Source of the DNA: Pseudomonas tremae
Lineage (GTDB): Bacteria; Pseudomonadota; Gammaproteobacteria; Pseudomonadales; Pseudomonadaceae
Assembly (NCBI RefSeq): GCF_001401155.1
Contig: NZ_LJRO01000458.1
Coordinates: forward strand, 272,758-336,757
Reading direction: 5' to 3'
Length of the DNA: 64,000 bases
The position numbers and the translations under genes were made by a program. The notes below the pieces were generated by a model. The model did not search any database. It had not been told where the DNA came from and was given only the letters and a program-made list of their open reading frames with translations. Of the stretch, positions 26,294 through 33,189 are shown in pieces; position 1 is the stretch's first letter; each line of letters begins with the position of its first letter.

Positions 26294-26743
26294 TCAGAGC
26301 GTCGACTTGCCAGCAGCGGGAGCAAGTGCCACTGGCGTCGCAATCAGACGCGAATCAAGGCGTTCTGGAAGTGTGTACATGGCGCCCGTCAGTGGATCGA
26401 CGATCAACATTCCGATAAGGCCACCGAACACGATATTGCCCCAATACCAGCCGTCTATACCGGAATTCAGCGTCTGCATGTTGCTGGCGTATCCATCCTT
26501 GCGGAAAGTCACTTTGTACAATTCGCCATCGAAGTAGCCAGCACCGGCGCGCAAGGTGACCTGATCAGGCGTAACACCGGAATAAACCGACACACCGCTT
26601 TGATTGACGATTTCGTAGGCAGCCCCGGAGGGGCTGGACGTGATCGATACCGGGTATTTCGAGTCGCTGACGATGCTGGCACAGCCCGTTACCGCCGCAG
26701 CAGCCAGGATGACCGAGATTTTCATGAATGTAGCCAAACGCAT
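26294..26743 (-). CDS. Lipoprotein with PEGA-like domain
   Basis: 149 residues. Signal peptide MKISVILAAAAVTGC with lipobox VTGC (Cys21 counting from the first ATG); the inner ATG (MKISV) is an equally good start. A PEGA-like beta region follows (VSITSSPSGAAYEIVNQSG, YKVTFRKDGY), then a glycine-rich hydrophobic segment WGNIVFGGLIGMLIVDPLTG that resembles a membrane-associated hairpin. Function unknown; similar phage- or envelope-stress-related lipoproteins exist. Single gene. Confidence 0.7.
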   Translation of the reverse strand: MRLATFMKISVILAAAAVTGCASIVSDSKYPVSITSSPSGAAYEIVNQSGVSVYSGVTPDQVTLRAGAGYFDGELYKVTFRKDGYASNMQTLNSGIDGWYWGNIVFGGLIGMLIVDPLTGAMYTLPERLDSRLIATPVALAPAAGKSTL

Positions 26744-26996
26744 TTCGCAGCTCCGTTGCCTGAATTTAACGAAATGATATCACGATGATATTATTTTCAT
26801 AAGAATCTTTTAATGATCAGCACGTTAGAGGGGCTTTGCTGCTGAGCATCAGGTCACGCGCTGCGTTTACGTCGCTTCATTTGAGCCCAGTTTCAAAGGT
26901 GCGCAAAAAAGTTCCTTAACAATTCTTCATGTGATGAACCGTTTCAGCGGCTAGCCTTTACTGGACCAGCAACGTGAACAACAGGAGTCAATCACG

Positions 26997-27134
26997 ATGT
27001 TTGCACACGAGGGCCTAGGCCTGATTCTTATCTCCATCGTCTTTCTGCTTGGAGCGATTGCGATGTTCATCCACCCATTTCATGCGCTGGGAAACTGGTT
27101 CAGGAAGAGAAAGCAGGAGCGAAAATCCAGGTAA
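26997..27134 (+). CDS. 45-residue single-span membrane protein
   Basis: ATG at 26997 with ACAGGAG 9-10 bases upstream. Starts MFAHEGLGLILISIVFLLG; one membrane helix of about 20 residues (GLGLILISIVFLLGAIAMF) is followed by a strongly basic tail (NWFRKRKQERKSR), so the tail should be cytoplasmic. No known family recalled. The ribosome site, tidy topology and stop argue for a real gene. A 7-base hairpin at 27175-27193 lies downstream. Confidence 0.65.
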   Translation: MFAHEGLGLILISIVFLLGAIAMFIHPFHALGNWFRKRKQERKSR

Positions 27135-27174
27135 TACCCTTTTTGACGGTTGGCGTTATTCCCCGTCAGCAGGC

Positions 27175-27193
27175 AGCCCGGTGATGCCGGGCT
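27175..27193 (+). terminator. Hairpin after the small membrane protein gene
   Basis: Perfect 7-base stem AGCCCGG/CCGGGCT with loop TGATG, 40 bases after the stop. It is followed by ACCTGAG rather than a T-run, so termination would be weak. Confidence 0.4.
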
Positions 27194-27227
27194 ACCTGAG
27201 AAAACCTCTCTCTTGATACTCCGCACT

Positions 27228-27257
27228 ACTATTGACACCGCGACTATTGACACCGCG
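27228..27257. repeat. Tandem duplication of a 15-base unit
   Basis: ACTATTGACACCGCG occurs twice back to back. It is non-coding in any supported gene and may be a recent slippage event. Confidence 0.9.
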
Positions 27258-27528
27258 ACAGGCATTGATGCACTGATCAAGTGCAAAATTAGAGAAATAA
27301 TCCTCAGGCAAAATATAGCTGCAGTGTTTTAGTGCATCTAAGCCCAAGTTAATACTCAACGTATCAACCTGAACACAAATAATATCAAAACAATATCAGT
27401 ACACCGATATGGGCAACGCACCCTCTGCATTAGTTGCAGATTTAGATAACAGGCTCTCGAAAATTCGCCACCGCCTATAGCCAAGTGTTTCCAGTATGGT
27501 ACTCTTTTGAAATTCTTTGATATTGAAA

Positions 27529-27584
27529 TAGTGGCAACTAGCTAATAATATCGCGCACAGAATGTCCCAACTAATTTGCCACTA
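27529..27584. repeat. 9-base inverted repeat in the leader of the waaZ-like gene
   Basis: TAGTGGCAA at 27529-27537 and TTGCCACTA at 27576-27584 are perfect complements with a 38-base AT-rich spacer. They end 17 bases before the ATG, so a folded mRNA leader could affect translation, or the arms could bind a protein. Confidence 0.6.
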
Positions 27585-27601
27585 GTGCTTGCAGGGCAGT
27601 C

Positions 27602-28444
27602 ATGACCAGTCAATTATTCAATGCAACCGAGCGCCTCCGGAAAGCAGTTGAACATCATGCGCTACCCCCGGCGCGCGTGCTTGATTTCGGCAAATGCAAA
27701 GCCAGCCGCAAGGGCCCGGTGTTCCTCATCGGGTCAGGCAGTTCGGCCAGAGACTTCCCGATAAGGGAGTTTGCGGACGTTCCCATGATTACCATGAACG
27801 GTGCGTTCTCGATGTTTTCGGGAACCTGCATCAAACCGTTTTTCTATGTTTGCTCCGATAGAGATTTCCCCAATCAACAACCCGAGCTTTTTGCCGCAGC
27901 CATGCGTGCCAGTGAAAACGTCGGCCTGTGGGAAGACCAACTTAGAACTGGCATCGCAAAACCCGCCGGACGTGCCTATGCATTGAAGAAGTCACCGCCG
28001 GTGTCGACAGTGGCAGCTCTGTGCTCACGAGAAGAGGCATTGGTCAGAAAGCTGTCGCTGTGGAGCAGCCGCAGCAGAGGCATCGGTTTCAGCAAGAACC
28101 TTGAATTGGGTTTCTTCGACGCCCGTACAGTCATGTACCTGGCGCTACAGCTGTCCTGTCACCTTGGTTTCGAGAAAGTATTTCTGGTCGGCTTCGATTT
28201 GAACCAGTCTGCTGGTCGCTTCTATGAGAGACCTGGCGACAAGTGTTCACCGTGCGGTCTGGATCAACACTACGAATCAAGAATTCTGCCATCTCTCGAA
28301 CTGATGGCAAAGCATGTAGTGTGCGACGATTTTCAAGTGTTCAACCTGTCCGAACAATCTCGAGTGCCCGGTGAGATGATCCCGAAACTGAGTATCGATG
28401 AAGCCAGGCGCATGCTCAGCGGCATGGACATCGAACAGATGTAA
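27602..28444 (+). CDS. WaaZ/RfaZ-like LPS core protein (putative Kdo III transferase)
   Basis: 280 residues. Pattern matches E. coli WaaZ along its length: VFLIGSGSSARDFP near residue 40, ITMNGAFSMF, KPFFYVCSDRDFPNQQPELF, GIGFSKNLELGFFDART, VFLVGFDLNQSAGRFYERP and a tail VFNLSEQSRVPGEMIPKL. WaaZ is needed to add a third Kdo to the LPS inner core; it has a Rossmann-like fold and acts at the cytoplasmic membrane face. Here it stands alone, not in a waa cluster, behind an AT-rich leader, which suggests separate acquisition or regulation. Pseudomonas members are often annotated only as 'LPS core biosynthesis protein'; the exact sugar added is inferred. Confidence 0.75.
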   Translation: MTSQLFNATERLRKAVEHHALPPARVLDFGKCKASRKGPVFLIGSGSSARDFPIREFADVPMITMNGAFSMFSGTCIKPFFYVCSDRDFPNQQPELFAAAMRASENVGLWEDQLRTGIAKPAGRAYALKKSPPVSTVAALCSREEALVRKLSLWSSRSRGIGFSKNLELGFFDARTVMYLALQLSCHLGFEKVFLVGFDLNQSAGRFYERPGDKCSPCGLDQHYESRILPSLELMAKHVVCDDFQVFNLSEQSRVPGEMIPKLSIDEARRMLSGMDIEQM

Positions 28445-28770
28445 CTAAAGACAGCAGCGACGTTGCCGCTGAAACACGTTGCCCAAGCGGGCATCGACAT
28501 TGCGCAGAATCCGGATATCAGGCGCAGACCGCCATACACCTGACGCCACACCTATGCGACAATGCGCGCCAATGTCTGGCATGAACCCCCACATTCATAT
28601 CCCGGCAACGCAGTCATGGCAGGCTGACGTTGCTGTCGACGTATGCCCGTTGGATCAGCTCATGCTCAGGCGGAGCAAGCTGAACAGCTACGGCCAGTAC
28701 CCCAAGCGGTACGCGCTGCTGACCCCGGCGCTCCTCCAGTTATTGCCCAAGTTATTGATAGGTAAAGTAA
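28445..28770. other. 326-base gap upstream of the ABC-F gene
   Basis: A 102-codon frame (28479-28787) crosses it but overlaps the ABC-F start, has no ribosome site and no familiar sequence, so I do not call a gene. The promoter of the ABC-F gene presumably lies in its second half. No terminator is seen after the waaZ-like gene. Confidence 0.5.
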
Positions 28771-30360
28771 TTGATCTCCACAGCTAACATCACGATGCAG
28801 TTCGGCCCCAAACCCTTGTTCGAGAACGTCTCGGTCAAGTTCGGCGCCGGTAACCGTTACGGCCTGATTGGCGCTAACGGCTGCGGTAAATCCACCTTCA
28901 TGAAAATCCTCGGTGGCGACCTTGAGCCTTCGGGTGGTCAGGTGATGCTGGAGCCGAACGTGCGTCTGGGCAAGCTGCGCCAGGATCAGTTCGCCTACGA
29001 AGAATTCACTGTTCTCGACACCGTCATCATGGGTCACGAAGAGCTGTGGAAGGTCAAGGCCGAGCGCGACCGTATTTACTCGCTGCCGGAAATGAGCGAA
29101 GACGACGGCATGGCCGTCGCCGAGCTGGAAACCGAGTTTGCGGAAATGGACGGTTACACCGCCGAGTCGCGTGCCGGTGAATTGCTGCTGGGCCTGGGTA
29201 TCGGCATCGAGCAGCACAACGGCCCGATGAGCGAAGTATCGCCCGGCTGGAAGCTGCGCGTACTGCTGGCTCAGGCACTGTTCTCAGACCCGGAAGTGCT
29301 GTTGCTCGACGAACCGACCAACCACCTGGACATCAACACCATTCGCTGGCTGGAAAACATCCTGACCCAGCGTAACAGCCTGATGATCATCATCTCCCAC
29401 GACCGTCACTTCCTGAACAGCGTGTGCACCCACATGGCTGACCTGGATTACGGCGAGTTGCGCCTGTTCCCGGGCAACTACGATGAATACATGACGGTGG
29501 CCACCCAGTCGCGCGAGCAACTGCTGTCGGACAACGCCAAGAAGAAGGCGCAGATCTCCGAACTGCAATCGTTCGTCAGCCGTTTCTCGGCCAACGCATC
29601 GAAAGCCAAGCAGGCCACTTCTCGTGCCAAGGCAATCGACAAGATCCAGCTGGCTGAGGTCAAGCCTTCGAGCCGTGTCAGCCCGTTCATCCGTTTTGAA
29701 CAGACCAAAAAGCTGCACCGCCAGGCGGTCATCGTTGATCGCATGGCCAAAGGCTTCGACGGCAAGACGCTGTTCAAGGATTTCAGCTTCCAGGTTGAAG
29801 CAGGCGAACGTGTTGCGATCATCGGCCCGAACGGCATCGGCAAGACGACCCTGCTGCGCACCCTGGTCAGTGAGCTGACTCCAGATGCTGGCACTGTGAA
29901 GTGGACCGATGCAGCAGAACTCGGCTACTACGCTCAGGACCACGCCCACGACTTTGAAGATGACTGCACCCTATTCGACTGGATGGGCCAGTGGACGCAA
30001 GGCGGTGAGCAAATGGTACGCGGCACGCTGGGCCGCATGCTGTTCTCCAACGACGAGATCCTCAAGTCGGTGAAGGTGATTTCCGGTGGTGAACAGGGCC
30101 GCATGCTGTTCGGCAAGCTGATCCTGCAAAAGCCGAACGTACTGATCATGGATGAACCCACCAACCACCTGGACATGGAATCCATCGAAGCGCTGAACCT
30201 GGCGCTGGAGAACTACCCAGGCACGCTGATTTTCGTCAGCCACGACCGCGAGTTCGTGTCTTCCCTGGCCACCCGCATCATCGAGCTCAGCCCAAGCGGC
30301 GTGACCGACTTCAGCGGCACCTACGACGACTACCTGCGCAGCCAGGGCGTATCGTTCTAA
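28771..30360 (+). CDS. ybiT: ABC-F family ATPase, YbiT type
   Basis: 529 residues beginning at a TTG (MISTANITMQFGPKPLFENV), with AGGT 9 bases upstream. Two ABC domains without membrane segments: Walker A GANGCGKST and GPNGIGKTT, signatures VSPGWKLR and ISGGEQGR, Walker B EVLLLDEPTNHLD and VLIMDEPTNHLD. The inter-domain linker (SRFSANASKAKQATSRAKAIDKI) is the YbiT-type. Length and near-identical blocks agree with E. coli YbiT (530 residues). ABC-F proteins act on the ribosome E site to relieve stalling; the specific role of YbiT is still being worked out. A strong terminator follows. Confidence 0.93.
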   Translation: MISTANITMQFGPKPLFENVSVKFGAGNRYGLIGANGCGKSTFMKILGGDLEPSGGQVMLEPNVRLGKLRQDQFAYEEFTVLDTVIMGHEELWKVKAERDRIYSLPEMSEDDGMAVAELETEFAEMDGYTAESRAGELLLGLGIGIEQHNGPMSEVSPGWKLRVLLAQALFSDPEVLLLDEPTNHLDINTIRWLENILTQRNSLMIIISHDRHFLNSVCTHMADLDYGELRLFPGNYDEYMTVATQSREQLLSDNAKKKAQISELQSFVSRFSANASKAKQATSRAKAIDKIQLAEVKPSSRVSPFIRFEQTKKLHRQAVIVDRMAKGFDGKTLFKDFSFQVEAGERVAIIGPNGIGKTTLLRTLVSELTPDAGTVKWTDAAELGYYAQDHAHDFEDDCTLFDWMGQWTQGGEQMVRGTLGRMLFSNDEILKSVKVISGGEQGRMLFGKLILQKPNVLIMDEPTNHLDMESIEALNLALENYPGTLIFVSHDREFVSSLATRIIELSPSGVTDFSGTYDDYLRSQGVSF

Positions 30361-30384
30361 GCCCTGACAGCCTGCGACACCCCG

Positions 30385-30417
30385 AAAGCCCTGTCTTCTG
30401 ACAGGGCTTTTTATTTT
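30385..30417 (+). terminator. Rho-independent terminator after ybiT
   Basis: Perfect 11-base stem AAAGCCCTGTC/GACAGGGCTTT with loop TTCT, followed by TTATTTT, 24 bases after the ybiT stop. It also lies just past the convergent lactonase stop and may serve both. Confidence 0.93.
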
Positions 30418-30425
30418 CAGCCAGG

Positions 30426-31559
30426 CTACTGGCCTGGCTGGCTAAGCATCTCGATCCACAGCGCGCCCTTGCCCGACGGTGCTTCGCTGACCCGCTGCAA
30501 GGCTCCGTCCGAGGCAATGGCATAACTGCCGACCTTATCGCTTTTTTCGCCACTGACCAGCAACCAGCGTCCGTTGGGGGACACAGCGATATTGCGCGGC
30601 TGTTGTTCCTGGACCGGATAGTTTTCAACAAACGTCACCTTGCCACTGGCAGGATCAACCTTGAAGACCGACACGCTGCTGGTGGTCCGCTCACTGGTGA
30701 ACAGCCACTTGTCATTCGGCGCCAAACGTATGTCCGCAGCCCAGATGCGCGGCGTAGGGTCATCCTTGAGATCATTGTTGCGTGCATCGCGGGCCTGCCC
30801 CGGCGCCAGGTTCAAGCGCTTTGGAATGCCTGCTGCCTGGCTGGTCTGCTTCAACGCTCCGGTTTTCCGGTTTATCGCAAAGGAGGTGACGGTGCCGCTC
30901 ATTTCGCCCACTACGTACAGAAATCTGCCGTCGGACGAGAACGCGAGATGGCGCGGACCGGTATTCTCGGGAACTGCGACAAAGCCTTCGCCAATGGGCA
31001 CGAGCTTGCCGTCCTTGGGCTCAAGCCGATATTGCAGGACGCGATCGACCCCGAGATTGCCTGCGTAAACGAAGCGATTGCTCGGGTCGGTGCGTACCGA
31101 ATGCGCATGCATGCCGGTCTTGTAGGTCTGAATACTGTCGCTCGGGCGATGCTGCGCATCGATAGGCTGAACACTGAGCAGGTCAGCGCCATAAGAAGCG
31201 CCGAACAGGAAGCGCCCACTGCGATCAGTCGAAAGGTACGCCAGACTCTCCGCCAGTGGTGCCTGACTCAGCGCTTTCAGATGCCCCGTTACAGGCTCAA
31301 TGGAGAAGCTCAGCACCTTATAAGGCTTTGCACGCAGCGCAGCAAACAATGCCTTGCCGTCAGGCGAGATGGCCATCGGATTGACCTGGTCACCCGCCTT
31401 TGTCTGCTCCACGAGGCTGAGTGCCCCGCTTTGCTCGTCCAGCCGGTACTGAGAGATCAGTCCATCAGCCGGGCTGGAAATGTAAGCGAAGGTGGAAGCC
31501 TGAACAGGCAAACCGAACGTACAACCGACTGCTGCAGCCAGCATCAGGGTTTTTCTCAT
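30426..31559 (-). CDS. Secreted lactonase-like beta-propeller protein
   Basis: 377 residues, signal peptide about 21 residues (MRKTLMLAAAVGCTFGLPVQA), then a seven-blade propeller with repeating blocks such as NPMAISPDGKALFAALR, HSVRTDPSNRFVYAGNLG, RHLAFSSDGRFLYVVGE and RNIAVSPNGRWLLVSG. This is the 6-phosphogluconolactonase (YbhE/Pgl) superfamily. The cytosolic Pgl lacks a signal peptide, so this periplasmic form probably hydrolyses another lactone or has only a structural propeller role. Single gene convergent with ybiT; no pathway partners nearby. Confidence 0.82.
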   Translation of the reverse strand: MRKTLMLAAAVGCTFGLPVQASTFAYISSPADGLISQYRLDEQSGALSLVEQTKAGDQVNPMAISPDGKALFAALRAKPYKVLSFSIEPVTGHLKALSQAPLAESLAYLSTDRSGRFLFGASYGADLLSVQPIDAQHRPSDSIQTYKTGMHAHSVRTDPSNRFVYAGNLGVDRVLQYRLEPKDGKLVPIGEGFVAVPENTGPRHLAFSSDGRFLYVVGEMSGTVTSFAINRKTGALKQTSQAAGIPKRLNLAPGQARDARNNDLKDDPTPRIWAADIRLAPNDKWLFTSERTTSSVSVFKVDPASGKVTFVENYPVQEQQPRNIAVSPNGRWLLVSGEKSDKVGSYAIASDGALQRVSEAPSGKGALWIEMLSQPGQ

Positions 31560-31745
31560 GACGGACCTTTTTATTGTTTTGGTGTGATTTGGTTTACAGC
31601 GTGATCAGTCATCCTATGACCACTTCTGTTTAACAGCAACTGCATCATGATGCCTCCGGGTCTGGCTGAAAACGTTAGCCTGCTTTCATTTTTTGGCTCC
31701 GCGAGCCATGATGAAGCACTCCCACCGCCGCCAGCGAAGAGTCCA

Positions 31746-32948
31746 ATGCCTGTCGCGCAACCCGGTTCCATGACGGTCACTTTGCAGATTGTTTCCATCG
31801 TCTTCTACACCTTCATCGCCTTTCTGTGCATCGGCCTGCCGATCGCAGTAATGCCAGGTTATGTCCACGAGCAGTTGGGCTTCAGCCCGCTGGTTGCCGG
31901 TCTGACAATCGCTTCGCAGTATGTGGCTACGCTGCTGAGCCGGCCCTTCGCCGGACGGGCGACGGACACACTGGGCAGCAAGCGTTCGATCGTATTCGGG
32001 CTGTGGGGCATCGGCATCAGCGGTGCTCTGACACTGCTGGCCACCCTGCTCCAGGAATTTGCAACAGTCAGCCTGTCGATTCTCATCGTCGCGCGACTGT
32101 TTCTGGGCGTGTCGCAAGGTTTGATCGGGGTAGGCACCATCAGTTGGTGCATCGGCAAGGTCGGCCCGGAGCACACTGCCCGGTCCATCTCATGGAACGG
32201 TATTGCTTCCTATGGCGCCATTGCCATTGGTGCGCCGTTGGGGGTGGTGGTCATAAAGGCTGTGGGTTTCAACAGCCTGGGAGTCGCCTTGATAGCCATG
32301 TCGGGTCTGGCACTGTGGCTGATTCGCCACAAACCGTCAGTGCCGATAATAACTGGCGAGCGGCTGCCCTATTGGTCAGTATTCGGCAGAATCGCGCCCT
32401 TCGGACTGGGTCTGACGTTGTCCTCTATCGGCTATGGCACGCTGACCACGTTCATCACGCTGTTTTACCTGAGCCGAGGCTGGGAAGGAGCCGCCTACTG
32501 CCTGAGCATGTTCGGCGTGTGCTTTATCCTTGCGCGCCTGCTGTTTATCGGAGCTATCAATCGGCTTGGCGGCTACAACGCAGCCATTTTGTGCATGGCT
32601 ATTGAAACGTGCGGACTAGTGATGCTTTGGCTGTCATCGAGCAACGGCATGGCCCTGGCTGGCGCCGGATTGACCGGTGTGGGGTTGTCGCTGGTTTATC
32701 CGGCACTGGGCGTAGAAGCCATCAAAAACGTACCAACGCCCAGTCGCGGCGCAGGGCTGAGTGCCTACGCAGTGTTCTTCGACCTGGCACTGGCAATTGC
32801 AGGCCCGCTCATGGGCGCTATCGCCCTGGGTCAAGGTTATGACTGGATATTTTTCTATGCCTCGCTGCTTTCGTTGTGCGCACTCGGCCTGACCCTCTGG
32901 CTGTCCCGCAAAGCCAGTCGGCAACCTTACGGGGATATGCATGGGTGA
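31746..32948 (+). CDS. MFS transporter, YhhS/YfcJ type
   Basis: 400 residues from the ATG at 31746 (MPVAQPGSMTVTLQIVSIVF); about 12 membrane helices. Blocks match E. coli YhhS: FLCIGLPIAVMPGYVHEQLGF, SQYVATLLSRPFAGRATD, IGVGTISWCIGKVG, SISWNGIASYGAIAIGAPLGV, YGTLTTFITLFYLSRGWEGA and LVYPALGVEAIKNVP. The frame is open to 31647 but the added residues are not conserved and no ribosome site decides it. YhhS-type proteins are proposed drug or arabinose exporters; substrate unknown. Confidence 0.85.
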   Translation: MPVAQPGSMTVTLQIVSIVFYTFIAFLCIGLPIAVMPGYVHEQLGFSPLVAGLTIASQYVATLLSRPFAGRATDTLGSKRSIVFGLWGIGISGALTLLATLLQEFATVSLSILIVARLFLGVSQGLIGVGTISWCIGKVGPEHTARSISWNGIASYGAIAIGAPLGVVVIKAVGFNSLGVALIAMSGLALWLIRHKPSVPIITGERLPYWSVFGRIAPFGLGLTLSSIGYGTLTTFITLFYLSRGWEGAAYCLSMFGVCFILARLLFIGAINRLGGYNAAILCMAIETCGLVMLWLSSSNGMALAGAGLTGVGLSLVYPALGVEAIKNVPTPSRGAGLSAYAVFFDLALAIAGPLMGAIALGQGYDWIFFYASLLSLCALGLTLWLSRKASRQPYGDMHG

Positions 32949-33189
32949 TGTTATGGAATAAGATTTTTGCTTTTTGTTCCGATAGTTAGCAGATAAAACC
33001 GAAATAACGCCACCGGTCGGTCAAGTTCTTGACGTCCTCATGAACAGCTTCTTGACTTGGTGCTGCAAGCCTCGACAAAAGGCTCGCCAAGCCGTCGTCG
33101 CGCGCATTCATGCGACGGCCAAATGTGTGGCAGTTCGGCGCTTCCCCTTCTTCAACGGCCTCTCTGTCCGCTCGACCGGGAGAGCCGTC

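Larger units (their letters stand above)
27135..27601. other. AT-rich 467-base gap before the waaZ-like gene
   Basis: No gene found. Composition becomes clearly AT-rich from about 27290 to 27580, unlike neighbouring DNA. It holds a hairpin (27175-27193), a 15-base tandem repeat (27228-27257) and a 9-base inverted repeat (27529-27584). Promoter elements for the gene at 27602 should lie here, but I cannot choose one. Confidence 0.6.

Noticed and set aside
28479..28787. 102-codon plus-strand frame before the ABC-F gene
   Set aside because: Overlaps the ybiT start, no ribosome site and no recognisable sequence; kept as gap.
33040..33189. Extended autotransporter N-terminus (possible ESPR region)
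   Set aside because: Residues are Arg/Cys-rich and do not match the extended signal peptide pattern; GGGAG supports the ATG at 33190.
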